This document shows positions 10,161-18,735 of a stretch of 64,000 nucleotides of DNA, piece after piece. The notes under the pieces were generated by a model. That model had not been told where the DNA came from. It worked only from the letters and a program-made list of their open reading frames with translations, and ran no database searches. How positions within the stretch are numbered: position 1 is the first letter of the stretch; every line of letters begins with the position of its first letter. The position numbers and the translations under genes are program-made. The DNA comes from an uncultured Bacteroidales bacterium (lineage in GTDB: Bacteria > Bacteroidota > Bacteroidia > Bacteroidales > Muribaculaceae): NCBI GenBank assembly GCA_902760865.1, contig CACWID010000003.1, positions 176,526 through 240,525 on the forward strand, read 5' to 3'.

Positions 10161-10529
10161 TCTCTTAAGAAGCTGTGTCATAATAGGCCTCTAGTTTTTT
10201 GATCGGCCTAGCGGCCGAGAAATTAAACAAAATTATTAATAAAATTAAAATAAAAATTTATCATGTTTAATTTCTCGCGCGAAGCGCGACTCAATTTGCA
10301 ACGAAGGAATTATGACACACCCCCGTTTAGAGGTTAGAGGTTAGAGAAGAACAATTCTTCGAAATTTTTTATTTTTTATTTTTTGCACGAGTACGGCAGT
10401 TAATGTCAGATTTCGCTAAACTCTAACCACTAAACACTAAACCTCAAGGTTTTAAAGTGGCTTTCCTCTTTAAAAACTTGAATCTTCATTGAATAAGTAG
10501 AACAACATTAAATAAAACATATCAAAACG
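10161..10529. other. Spacer between GH94 and GH36 genes
   Basis: Contains the MITE-like element (10174-10319). After it come GTTAGAG heptamers at about 10325-10346 and CTAAACT/CTAACCA/CTAAACA/CTAAACC units at about 10416-10445, again in the TTAG-left, CTAA-right order. No TAnnTTTG box is evident before the GH36 ATG, so it is unclear whether GH36 has its own promoter. Confidence 0.6.
10174..10319. mobile_element. MITE-like 146-bp element with 11-bp terminal inverted repeats
   Basis: TGTGTCATAAT at 10174-10184 is repeated inverted at 10309-10319 (ATTATGACACA). Inside, GAGAAATTAAACA (10217-10229) pairs with TGTTTAATTTCTC (10264-10276) around a 34-bp AT loop. Small GC palindromes lie outside this stem: CGGCC-GGCCG at left and CGCGC-GCGCG at right. 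No coding potential and no clear target duplication are seen. It could be a non-autonomous transposon or a large structured RNA/terminator after the GH94 gene. Confidence 0.55.
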
Positions 10530-12716
10530 ATGAAAAGATTCTCGCTTATCCTTGCAGCGATGATGTCCCTGGGTTGCGGCACGATGAGTGCTTGGCAGGG
10601 GGACGTCGCTGTGCAAACGCCCAACACCCAGCTGGTGTTGCACGCCTATGAGGGCGGCGACCTGCGCATGGGCTACTACGGCAACAAGAGCGCCACGATG
10701 CAGCAACTGCGTGACGGTGGTGCCGACCTTAACTTCTCGGCATTGCCCGCATTCGGCACCGTGGACGCCATCCAGCTGCCTGCTATCCAGGTGCAGCATG
10801 CCGACGGCGACCTGAACCTTGAGCTCAAGGTCACCAACTACGAGACAAGCAGCGACGACCGCTCGCAACTTCACATCTTCACGATGACCGACAAACTGCT
10901 GCCCGTCACAGTGAAAGTGTTCTATAAAGCTTACAAAAATGTAGACGTGATTGAGACTTGGACCGAAATCTCTCACAAGGAGAAACGTGCTATCACGCTC
11001 AAGCGCTTCGATTCGGGCCACTTGACACTGCGCCAGGGCGACGTGTGGATCAGCCACCTGCACGGCAACTGGGCTGCCGAGACCGAGCCCACGACCGAAC
11101 CGCTCACCCAAGGTCTGAAGACCATCCGCAATACCGACGGCGCCCGCAACTCGCACATGGACGCTCCCGAGCTGATGATTTCGCTCGACGGTGAACCGCA
11201 GGAGACCACGGGTCGCGTCATTGCTGCCATCCTGTGCTGGAGCGGCAACTACGAGCTCCGCATCAACACGACAGGCCATCGTCAGCACCAGTTCTACGCC
11301 GGTATCGACCCCATGTCGTCAGAATATGTGCTCGAGCCCAACGAACTCTTTGAAACTCCGCATCTGGCTCTTGCCTACTCCGAGGACGGCTTGGGAGGCG
11401 CCAGCCGCACCATCCACCGCTGGGCGCGCACCGAGGGCATGTTCCACCGTGGCATGAAGACGGGCGACATCCTACTCAACTCGTGGGAAGGCGTCGTGTT
11501 TGACATCAAAGAGGAAACCATGATCAACATGATGGACGACATCGCCAAGTTTGGCGGCGAACTGTTCGTGATGGACGACGGTTGGTTTGGCGACAAGTAT
11601 CCCCGCAACAACGACTCCTCGTCGTTGGGCGACTGGGTAGTTGACAAGCGCAAACTGCCCGGCGGCATCAGCACGCTCACCCAGGCCGCCCGTCAGCGTG
11701 GCATCAAGTTCGGCATCTGGATTGAGCCCGAGATGTGCAACACCGTGAGCGGACTCTACGAGAAGCACCCCGACTGGATGCTCCAGACCAAGGGTCGCGA
11801 ACTCAAACAAGGCCGTGGCGGCACGCAGGTCGTGCTCGACCTTACCAACCCCAAGGTGCAGGACTTCATCTTCGGCATCGTGGACAACCTGATGACGCAG
11901 AATCCTGACATCGCCTATATCAAGTGGGATGCCAATGCCTCGATTCAGAACTACGGCTCGCTATACCTGCCCAAGAACAAGCAGAACAATATCTCCATCC
12001 TGTGGCACCGCGGACTCATCAACGTGCTCAAGCGCATCCGCGCCAAGTATCCCGACCTGGTCATGCAAGACTGTGCCTCGGGTGGTGGCCGTGCCAACTA
12101 TGGCCTGCTGCCCTACTTCGACGAGTTCTGGGTGAGCGACAACAACGATGCCCTGCAGCGCGTTTATATCCAGTATGGTACCTCCTACTTCTTCCCTGCC
12201 AACGCTATGGCACAGCACATCGGCGGCTCTCCTTATTGGAACACTGGCGGCCGTGTCATCCCCATCAAGTTCCGCTGCGACGTGGCCATGAGCGGACGTC
12301 TGGGCATGGAGCTGCAGCCGCGGCACATGAGCCAGGAGGAACACGACCAGTGCACACAGGCGTTTGCCGACTACAAGTTGCTGCGCCCCATCGTGCAGAC
12401 CGGCAACCTCTATCGTCTGATTTCGCCGTACAACCGCAAGGGCGTCTCGTCCATCATGTTCAGCAACGATGCTATGGACCATGCCGTATGGTTTGTCTAC
12501 AAGGTTGACAACTACGTTGACCAGCCACTGCCACGCATCCAGCTTGCAGGTCTTGATCCCGATCGCAGTTACACCATCACCGAGCGCAACGTCAAGGTGG
12601 GCCAACAGCCATGCGAACTCAACGGCAAGACCTTCACCGGCCGCTTCCTGATGGACGTCGGTCTTGAAGTGCCCCTGGCCAGCGACTATGCCAGCCGCAT
12701 CTTCGAACTGAGGTAA
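10530..12716 (+). CDS. Secreted alpha-galactosidase, GH36
   Basis: Removes alpha-1,6-galactose side chains from galactomannan or galactoglucomannan (EC 3.2.1.22). The 728-residue protein has a signal peptide (MKRFSLILAAMMSLGCGTMSA), an N-terminal beta-sandwich domain, and a catalytic barrel with nucleophile D467 in YIKWDANAS and acid/base D537 in WVSDNNDALQR. CASGGGRANYG is also typical of GH36. A lipoprotein cysteine is conceivable (LGC at 15-17) but the lipobox is weak. Location at the outer surface or periplasm is inferred. It lies between the phosphorylase genes and the mannanase. Confidence 0.93.
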   Translation: MKRFSLILAAMMSLGCGTMSAWQGDVAVQTPNTQLVLHAYEGGDLRMGYYGNKSATMQQLRDGGADLNFSALPAFGTVDAIQLPAIQVQHADGDLNLELKVTNYETSSDDRSQLHIFTMTDKLLPVTVKVFYKAYKNVDVIETWTEISHKEKRAITLKRFDSGHLTLRQGDVWISHLHGNWAAETEPTTEPLTQGLKTIRNTDGARNSHMDAPELMISLDGEPQETTGRVIAAILCWSGNYELRINTTGHRQHQFYAGIDPMSSEYVLEPNELFETPHLALAYSEDGLGGASRTIHRWARTEGMFHRGMKTGDILLNSWEGVVFDIKEETMINMMDDIAKFGGELFVMDDGWFGDKYPRNNDSSSLGDWVVDKRKLPGGISTLTQAARQRGIKFGIWIEPEMCNTVSGLYEKHPDWMLQTKGRELKQGRGGTQVVLDLTNPKVQDFIFGIVDNLMTQNPDIAYIKWDANASIQNYGSLYLPKNKQNNISILWHRGLINVLKRIRAKYPDLVMQDCASGGGRANYGLLPYFDEFWVSDNNDALQRVYIQYGTSYFFPANAMAQHIGGSPYWNTGGRVIPIKFRCDVAMSGRLGMELQPRHMSQEEHDQCTQAFADYKLLRPIVQTGNLYRLISPYNRKGVSSIMFSNDAMDHAVWFVYKVDNYVDQPLPRIQLAGLDPDRSYTITERNVKVGQQPCELNGKTFTGRFLMDVGLEVPLASDYASRIFELR

Positions 12717-12720
12717 GACG

Positions 12721-12832
12721 TTAGACGTTAGACCTTAGACTTTAGACGTTGGCGGAGGCCAACTAGGGACTAAGGACTAGCGACTAGAAACTAGGGACTA
12801 GAAACTAGAAACTAGAAACTAGAAACTAAAAG
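12721..12832. repeat. Bipartite heptamer repeat with central hairpin (copy 2)
   Basis: Four TTAGAC(G/C/T) heptamers (12721-12748) are followed by a GTTGGC-GGAG-GCCAAC hairpin (12748-12763). Ten consecutive CTAGNNA/CTAANNN heptamers then run to 12832. The order and centre match copy 1 at 3775-3885. Again it begins within a few bases of a stop codon. Confidence 0.85.
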
Positions 12833-12851
12833 AATCACTTAAACAATAATA

Positions 12852-14009
12852 ATGAATATGATGAAACCAAGACTGTTGCTCATCGCCCTGCTGTTTGCCT
12901 TTTGCGCATCACAGGCAGGAGCCGGTGCACCCAAAGTTGAGAAAACCCCGGCGCAAAAGTTGATTGAGCGCCTCGCCAAGCTGCAAAAACGCGGCATCAT
13001 GTACGGCCATCAGGACGACCCCTTCTATGGCATCACTTGGGAGTGGGAACAGGGCCGTTCGGACACCTATGACCTTGTCGGCGACTACCCCGGCGTGATG
13101 GGCTTTGACTTGGGCGGCATCGAGATGGGCGACGACAAGAACCTGGATTCGGTACCGTTCAACTGGATTCGTGAAGAGATCATCAAGCATAATGAGCGTG
13201 GCGGTATCGTGACGCTGTCATGGCATCCACGCAATCCCATGTTGGGCACCACCGCTTGGATCGAGAGCGACATCAAGTCGTTTGAGGCAGCAAAGCCTTA
13301 TCTTGAGAAGACCGGTCAGCTCGGCCTTGTCCTCGATCCCAAGAGCACGGTCAGGGAGATTCTGCCCGGCGGCAAGGGTCACAGCAAGTTCATGACCTGG
13401 CTCAAGCGTGTGGAGGCATTCATCCTCTCGCTCACCGACAAGGACGGCCGTCCTGTTCCCGTCATCTTCCGTCCCTGGCATGAGTACAACGGCGGATGGT
13501 TCTGGTGGGGCAAGGGAAACTGCAGCGACGAGGATTTCCTGCGCTTGTGGAATCTTACCCAAGATGAGCTCAACAAGAGCCTGTCCAGTTCCATCGTGTG
13601 GAGTTGCTCGCCCAACCTGGGTGTCAATCCGCAGGAATTCTATAACCGCTGGCCTGGTGACGAGCGTGTTGATCTGTTAGGTCTTGACGCCTATCAGTGG
13701 GGCACCGAGGAAGATTTTGTCAAGCAGTGCAATGCCGATATGGACTTCCTGGACGCCTATGCCCGGGAGCATGGCCTGCTGCTGGCGTTCACCGAGTGCG
13801 GCTACAAGAATTCGCCCGATGCCACCTGGTGGAGCCGCGTGCTGCTGCCCATCATGGAGAAGCACCATCCCTGCTACTTCCTGCCGTGGCGCAACTTCAA
13901 GCGTGAGCACTTTGGCGCAGCGCCAGGCATCGCCACTGCCGATAATTTCAAGCAGATGGCAAAGGACAAGAAAATCCTCTTCGTCAAGGACATCAAGAAG
14001 GTGAAATAA
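12852..14009 (+). CDS. Endo-beta-1,4-mannanase, GH26
   Basis: Cuts the beta-1,4-mannan backbone, giving mostly mannobiose (EC 3.2.1.78 or the mannobiohydrolase variant). The 385-residue protein has a signal peptide (to about ASQAGAG). The GH26 catalytic pair is visible: acid/base E211 in RPWHEYNGGWFWWG and nucleophile E315 in LLAFTECGYKNSP. Supporting motifs are GIMYGHQDD, LSWHPRNP and WSCSPN. No lipobox is convincing. As the last gene of the locus it supplies the dimers used by epimerase and phosphorylase. ATG 12852 is used; the ATG at 12861 (MMKPR) is an alternative. Confidence 0.94.
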   Translation: MNMMKPRLLLIALLFAFCASQAGAGAPKVEKTPAQKLIERLAKLQKRGIMYGHQDDPFYGITWEWEQGRSDTYDLVGDYPGVMGFDLGGIEMGDDKNLDSVPFNWIREEIIKHNERGGIVTLSWHPRNPMLGTTAWIESDIKSFEAAKPYLEKTGQLGLVLDPKSTVREILPGGKGHSKFMTWLKRVEAFILSLTDKDGRPVPVIFRPWHEYNGGWFWWGKGNCSDEDFLRLWNLTQDELNKSLSSSIVWSCSPNLGVNPQEFYNRWPGDERVDLLGLDAYQWGTEEDFVKQCNADMDFLDAYAREHGLLLAFTECGYKNSPDATWWSRVLLPIMEKHHPCYFLPWRNFKREHFGAAPGIATADNFKQMAKDKKILFVKDIKKVK

Positions 14010-14022
14010 TTTATCGTGAGCC

Positions 14023-14043
14023 CGACGAGCTAATGGCTCGTCG
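14023..14043 (+). terminator. Hairpin after the mannanase gene
   Basis: CGACGAGC and GCTCGTCG form an 8-bp stem around TAATG, starting 14 bp after the GH26 stop. No strong T-run follows. Confidence 0.5.
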
Positions 14044-14068
14044 AAGCTTAAAATATGTTGCTGATACT

Positions 14069-14190
14069 CAATTCCTCCCCTAAGATAGGGGAGGTGCCCG
14101 TCAGGGCGGAGGAGTATGATTTGCCCTCAAAACTCTTCCTCTTGGAACATCAACGCCCCCTATCCCCCTCTAATCTTAGAGGGGGAATTG
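14069..14190. repeat. Inverted pair of REP-like GC hairpins
   Basis: CAATTCCTCCCCTAAGATAGGGGAGG (core CTCCCC-TAAGATA-GGGGAG) begins at 14069. An inverted relative with stem CCCCCTCT/AGAGGGGG ends in GAATTG at 14190. The two face each other about 60 bp apart, like a REPIN doublet. Confidence 0.65.
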
Positions 14191-14263
14191 CTAATATACT
14201 GATTGACAATCAATAATTACGTCTAACTCTCGTTAAATAGGATTTAACTCCTCACTCCTAACT

Positions 14264-15115
14264 CTAGCTCCAGGGCTTGAGGCCCAGGAACATTTGTGCC
14301 AGGTCGGTGTCGTTGTTGAAGTCGTTGATGAGCGTTTCGCCTTGATCAAGGCGGCTGATGGCGTCCATGTCCTCGCTGGAGAGTTCAAAGTCAAAGATGT
14401 CGAGATTGCTTGCCATGCGCTCACGGTGCGATGTCTTGGGCACGGGCATGATGTCTTGCGACACCAGCCAGTTGAGGGCCACCTGGGCGTTGGTTTTGCC
14501 GTATTTTGCTCCGATGGCCTTGAGTGTCTCGTTTTCAAAGAAACCGTGTCGGCCCTGTGCCAGCGGTCCCCATGCCATGAGCCGGGTGCCATAGTCGCTG
14601 ATGAGGGCACGCATGGCCCGCTGCTGGGCGAACACGTGAGTCTCGAGTTGCAGCACAGCGGGCTTGACGTCCATGTGCTCGGCGATGTCGATAAAACGCA
14701 CGTTATAGAAGTTGCTCAGCCCGATGGCCCTTGCCTTGCCGGCCTGATAGGCTTTTTCCATCGCCCGATAGGTGCCATAGCAGTCACCATAGGGCTCATG
14801 CACCAGCAGCAGGTCAACATAGTCGGTCTGCAGTTTGCGCAGGCTATCATCGATGCTGAGTGCCGCACGCTGCTCGCCGGCGTTGCTGATCCACACCTTG
14901 GTGGTGATGAACAGCTGGTCGCGCGGGATGCCGCACTTCTCGATGGCAGCGCCCACACCTTCTTCATTCTTATAGTCTTGGGCCGTGTCGATGCTGCGGT
15001 AGCCTGTCTCGATGGCGTCCAGCACGCAGCGCTCGCACTCGGCTGGCGAGAGCCGGAATACGCCAAATCCCAGTGCGGGCATCTCGACACCATTGTTCAG
15101 TTGAATTGTTTTCAT
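14264..15115 (-). CDS. Aldo/keto reductase
   Basis: A 283-residue NADPH-dependent TIM-barrel reductase of the 2,5-diketogluconate reductase-like group. The tetrad can be seen: Asp and Tyr in DTAQDYKNE, Lys in FITTKVW and His in LLLVHEPYGD. GLSNF and the C-terminal VPKTSHRERMASNLDIFDFELS correspond to the family nucleotide-binding signatures. It is a single minus-strand gene facing the mannan locus, with its own -7 box TACCTTTG at 15152-15159. The substrate is unknown; a carbonyl or sugar aldehyde is likely. Confidence 0.92.
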   Translation of the reverse strand: MKTIQLNNGVEMPALGFGVFRLSPAECERCVLDAIETGYRSIDTAQDYKNEEGVGAAIEKCGIPRDQLFITTKVWISNAGEQRAALSIDDSLRKLQTDYVDLLLVHEPYGDCYGTYRAMEKAYQAGKARAIGLSNFYNVRFIDIAEHMDVKPAVLQLETHVFAQQRAMRALISDYGTRLMAWGPLAQGRHGFFENETLKAIGAKYGKTNAQVALNWLVSQDIMPVPKTSHRERMASNLDIFDFELSSEDMDAISRLDQGETLINDFNNDTDLAQMFLGLKPWS

Positions 15116-15452
15116 ACGGGTGATATCATGTCATCGGGTTACTATTGATGGCAAAGGTAATGATAAAAATCGAAAAAACGCACATTTTTTGATTGCAACT
15201 ACCGCGAGTTCTATGAATTTTTCGCTGTTAATCAATGCGTTAGCACCCCCCCTCTTTGATGTGCGAATGCTTCGATAATCACTGATCTGCGAGCGCAGCG
15301 AGCATAAGTAATTTGGAAGACAAGAAGGGCAAATATAGTTTTATTAATTGATAATCAATAAATTGTCTTTATTGTCCTTCTTGTCTTCTAAAAATACTTA
15401 GCGTCTTAGCGCCTTAGCGTGGGGCAAAAAGAACGCGGATGCCAGCTAAAGC
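15116..15452. other. Spacer between aldo/keto reductase and leucine-rich gene
   Basis: Besides the -7 box at 15152-15159 it holds CTTAGCGTCTTAGCGCCTTAGCG (8-bp period) at about 15398-15420 and GAACGCGGATGCC at 15431-15443, followed by CTAAAGC. These belong to the repeat family seen at 18437-18720 and 21699-21880. No gene is seen. Confidence 0.6.
15152..15159 (-). promoter_or_regulatory. -7 box of the aldo/keto reductase gene
   Basis: TACCTTTG on the minus strand, 37 bp before the start codon at 15115. No clear -33 element. Confidence 0.5.
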
Positions 15453-17846
15453 CTACCAGCTATGCGAGAGCAGGTAGTTGATCAGGGCCGTCACGTCGCT
15501 GATGTTAATGGCGCTGTCCTGGTTGCAGTTGGCGGCATCGAGGTTGATGCCGGTAGCGTTGTGCGAGAGCAGGTAGTTGATCAGGGCCGTCACGTCGCTG
15601 ATATTCACGTTGCCGTCGCCGTTCACGTCGCCGCGCGTCGAAGCAGTCAGCTCTACCCAAGCGCTGCCATTGTACTTCTGGGGCAGCCAGTACTTGTCGC
15701 GGGCAGTCGTGATCTGGGCTGAAGTCATCGTGTTGTTCTCGCCATCATTAAAGATAGCACGCAACTCGCCCTTATTGCTTGATGAGCGCATGGGCAGGCT
15801 GTTGACCAGGGTGGTCATGCCTGTGCCGCTGATCTTGTTCTGGTAGCAAAAAAGAGTTTTTAATGCGGTGCAACCCTCCACACTGAGCGAGGTCAGCTGA
15901 TTGCCATAGCAACTCATCAAAGTCATTGCTGAGCAAGAGGTTACATCTAATGAAGTCAAGGCGTTATTAAAGCACTTGAGTGTGGTCAGCGTCGTATTAC
16001 CACTGACCCTCAAATTTGTCAGTTGGCTCTTATTGGTTACTTCAAGCGTGGTCAACTTGTTGTTGCGGGCCAGCAGTGTAGCGATGTTGGTCATGTTGTT
16101 CACGCCAGACAGGCTGGTGATGGCGCAGTCTTCACAGTCCAGATGGGTGATGGCCCGGCAATCGGCCAAGCCCGTGATGGTCGCCAGGTTAGCATTACTA
16201 AAGCAATAGAGAGCACTCAATGCTGTGCAACCTGTCACGTCAAGCGTGGTCAAGTCATTTGAATTACAATGAAGGACGGTCAGTGTCGTATTACCTCTGA
16301 CGTTCAAGTTTGTCAGTGTGCTCTTGTAGGTTACTGAGAGCGCGTTCAACTTGTTGTTGCGGGCCAGCAGTGTCGTGATGTTGGACATGTTGTTCACGCC
16401 AGGCAGGCTGGTGATGGAGCAGTCCTCGCAGTCCAGATGGGTGATGGCCCTGCAATCGGCCAAGCCCGTGATGGTCGCCAGGTTGGCGTTCTCGTAGCAC
16501 TTGAGCGATTTCAACGCCGTGCAGCCCGTCACATCGAGCGAGATCAAGGCATTCTTGTAACAGTAGAGTCTAGTTAGGGCTGTGCAATTCAAGCAGTTGA
16601 GCGAGGCAAGGTTCGACTTGTTGATTACCGTTAGGCTGCCCGTCAGATTGGGGCAATTGTGGCAGTTGAGCGTCTTGAGATTGGTGCAGTCGTCCACGCT
16701 GAGCGAGTAAATGTTGGTGTTATAACACAGCAGCGTCTCGAGGTTAGTGCAGCCCGACACATCGAGCGAGGTCAGTTTTGTGCCGGTGTAGCTGTCGGTC
16801 GGGGCACAGTCCAGATAGGTCAGTGAGGTCATGCCCGACACATCGAGCGATGTCATCGGGTTGTTGAAGCAGATCAGTTGCTTCAGGGCAGTGAAGTACT
16901 TGATGCCCTGGAGATTGGAAATGCTCTTGCCGCTAACGTTCTCCGTTGTGCAGTTGTTGACATCGGTCTGGGTGATATAGCACTTGGGATAGAGGCCGAG
17001 CAAATAGTTGCGGAAATTGGCGTCGGGGAAGTTGGTGGCGTTGATGATGGCCACATAGTCGTCGCTGACATAAACATCCTGATTATAGACCTTGTTACCG
17101 CTGGAATCATAGACGGTGCCATTGCTATAATAGGCTCCGTATGGCTCCAAGATGGTCTCATTCCCATAGAGATCCCAGTTTTGACAATAATCAATAACCG
17201 GATAACTGGAATTATTGGTGGCCTTGAATCTCACGCTACTGCCTGCTTTAAAATTGAAAAGCAAACGCTTGACGACACTGTTTCCTCCAGACGACAAAAC
17301 GGCATTCACATTATTAAAATACACATTGTGCCATATATCCACATGGGAGGCCGAGCCATTTTCCTCATCCTCGATAGCCGTATTATTGGTGGACGAGATA
17401 TTGAATGTTCCGGGACCCTGAATAGTAAGATCGAAAACATTCCTTGTTGCCAACCAGATACCGTTCTCGTTGACACCGGTGATGTTGACGACAGTGCTTG
17501 CCGACGGGGCAGACAGCGTGGTAGTCCTCCTGATGCGGACCACGGCAGCGTCCCGAGCATACAGGTTGCAGATGCCACTGAATTCGACTTTCAGATCCGA
17601 GCATTCCAGGTTGTTGATGACACGATTGTAGTCGCCCGTCATGGTGATAGTGACATTGTTCATGTACAAGGTGTTGGAACTTGGCACGTAATACACCGTT
17701 CCGCTCGTGATGTAGTTGGTCACGATGTTGTTGCAGTTGGCACTGGTCACCGTGACTCCTGCCACCTCGAAGCCATAGTCGGTGGCTGCCTGTGCCGCCA
17801 GCGATGCCAGCAGCACCGTCAAGAAAGTAAAAAAGATCTTTTTCAT
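15453..17846 (-). CDS. Secreted leucine-rich-repeat protein with C-terminal dockerin-like tail
   Basis: A 797-residue exported protein. A signal peptide ends near ASLAAQAAT. An N-terminal beta-rich region (to about 270) contains carbohydrate-dataset-like beta-helix text. It is followed by about 18 leucine-rich units of the form LTSLDVSGCTNLETLLCYNTN (internalin/BspA-like, about 21 residues each). The last 60 residues are two F-hand Ca loops, GDVNGDGNVNISDVTALINYLLS and a second copy ending LSHSW. The tail matches type I dockerin repeats; no cohesin is in the window, so its ligand is unknown. Binding or adhesion is inferred. Confidence 0.85.
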   Translation of the reverse strand: MKKIFFTFLTVLLASLAAQAATDYGFEVAGVTVTSANCNNIVTNYITSGTVYYVPSSNTLYMNNVTITMTGDYNRVINNLECSDLKVEFSGICNLYARDAAVVRIRRTTTLSAPSASTVVNITGVNENGIWLATRNVFDLTIQGPGTFNISSTNNTAIEDEENGSASHVDIWHNVYFNNVNAVLSSGGNSVVKRLLFNFKAGSSVRFKATNNSSYPVIDYCQNWDLYGNETILEPYGAYYSNGTVYDSSGNKVYNQDVYVSDDYVAIINATNFPDANFRNYLLGLYPKCYITQTDVNNCTTENVSGKSISNLQGIKYFTALKQLICFNNPMTSLDVSGMTSLTYLDCAPTDSYTGTKLTSLDVSGCTNLETLLCYNTNIYSLSVDDCTNLKTLNCHNCPNLTGSLTVINKSNLASLNCLNCTALTRLYCYKNALISLDVTGCTALKSLKCYENANLATITGLADCRAITHLDCEDCSITSLPGVNNMSNITTLLARNNKLNALSVTYKSTLTNLNVRGNTTLTVLHCNSNDLTTLDVTGCTALSALYCFSNANLATITGLADCRAITHLDCEDCAITSLSGVNNMTNIATLLARNNKLTTLEVTNKSQLTNLRVSGNTTLTTLKCFNNALTSLDVTSCSAMTLMSCYGNQLTSLSVEGCTALKTLFCYQNKISGTGMTTLVNSLPMRSSSNKGELRAIFNDGENNTMTSAQITTARDKYWLPQKYNGSAWVELTASTRGDVNGDGNVNISDVTALINYLLSHNATGINLDAANCNQDSAINISDVTALINYLLSHSW

Positions 17847-18086
17847 TTTAGTATGTAATTTATATGGTTAAACAAAAGTAATAAACAATGAAAACGGCCT
17901 CCCTTGCCTGTTGGCAAGTAAAGCCTTAGATTACCCGCCCGTGCGGGCGCGGCGGAATAATGTCAGATTGGCGGTTAGTAAGAGAGAGTAACAAATCTCG
18001 GGAATTATCCAAATTCCCAGACAATTCTTAACAATCTTTATGTTTCTCTCACTCGTCATCGGTAGGATCAAGTATTATTTGCGCTG

Positions 18087-18094
18087 CAAACATA
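18087..18094 (-). promoter_or_regulatory. -7 box, likely for the leucine-rich protein gene, with a long leader
   Basis: TATGTTTG on the minus strand, 240 bp before the start at 17846. The leader would include a hairpin (CTTGCC/GGCAAG near 17907-17922) and a GCCCGC/GCGGGC palindrome near 17937-17948. Regulatory function of the leader is unproven. Confidence 0.4.
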
Positions 18095-18280
18095 GCAAAA
18101 AAAATAATAATTTCCTAAAAAATACTCCCTTTTTTTCATCCTTATACACAAAAGCTTAACTAATACTTATATTAACAACTGATCAGTGGGTATTTGTTAT
18201 AGTTACATCGTTTCTGTGACGTACTACCGTCAGAATCAGAAACAATGGTGCTGGCGGTAATTTTTCGCCTCATGAATAGA

Positions 18281-18317
18281 AAAATCCCTCACGCCCGGGA
18301 TTGAGCATGAGGGATAT
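18281..18317 (-). terminator. Hairpin with ATCCCTCA/TGAGGGAT arms
   Basis: An 8-bp stem around a GC-rich loop lies downstream of the DUF285 gene at 18736-21528. A T-run flanks it only on one side (TTTTTC when read on the minus strand), so it may terminate that gene. Confidence 0.35.
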
Positions 18318-18436
18318 AACTTACCGTTTATTGATCATGAATTAATTAATGACAATTCGTGTAATCAGCGTTTATTTTTGACTTGTCGGCGGATTTTACG
18401 GATTAAACAGATTAAGCATCCGCACTCCATTTGACA

Positions 18437-18721
18437 GGAACGCGGATGCCATCTTAATCAATAATTCTTAGCGTCTTAGCGCCTTAGCGTGAGGCAGAAG
18501 AACGCGGATGCCCTCAGAAAAATCAGACTAATCAGTTGTTTTTTAAATCTTAGCGCCTTAGCGTGGGGCCCAGAACGCGGATGCCTAATTAGTGAAATTT
18601 GAATTAATAAGAACGCGGATGCTAAATTAGTATAATTCGCGTAATTCGTAGTTTTTAAGAGGAACGCGGATGCCTCACTAATCTCTAATCTCTAATCTCT
18701 AATCTCTAATCACTAATCTGC
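18437..18721. repeat. Cluster of five GAACGCGGATGCC elements with TTAGCG and CTAATCT runs
   Basis: GAACGCGGATGC(C) occurs at 18438-18450, 18500-18512, 18573-18585, 18611-18622 and 18662-18674 (first two bases vary). Between them are 8-bp-period TTAGCG runs near 18467-18491 and 18550-18564, and CTCTAAT heptamers at about 18675-18719. The first element also pairs with GCATCCGC at 18416-18423. The cluster ends next to the 3' end of the dockerin-encoding gene. Confidence 0.8.
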
Positions 18722-18735
18722 GAGCAACGCGAGCA

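Larger units (their letters stand above)
17847..18735. other. Long spacer between leucine-rich and DUF285 genes
   Basis: Holds the putative leader and -7 box of the leucine-rich gene (17847-18094), a hairpin at 18281-18317 and the GCGGATGCC repeat cluster (18437-18721). I see no ORF of substance. Confidence 0.6.

Noticed and set aside
10174-10319. Full insertion sequence
   Set aside because: Only 146 bp and no transposase ORF.
15453-17846. Cellulosomal enzyme
   Set aside because: Despite the dockerin-like tail there is no glycoside hydrolase domain, only leucine-rich repeats.
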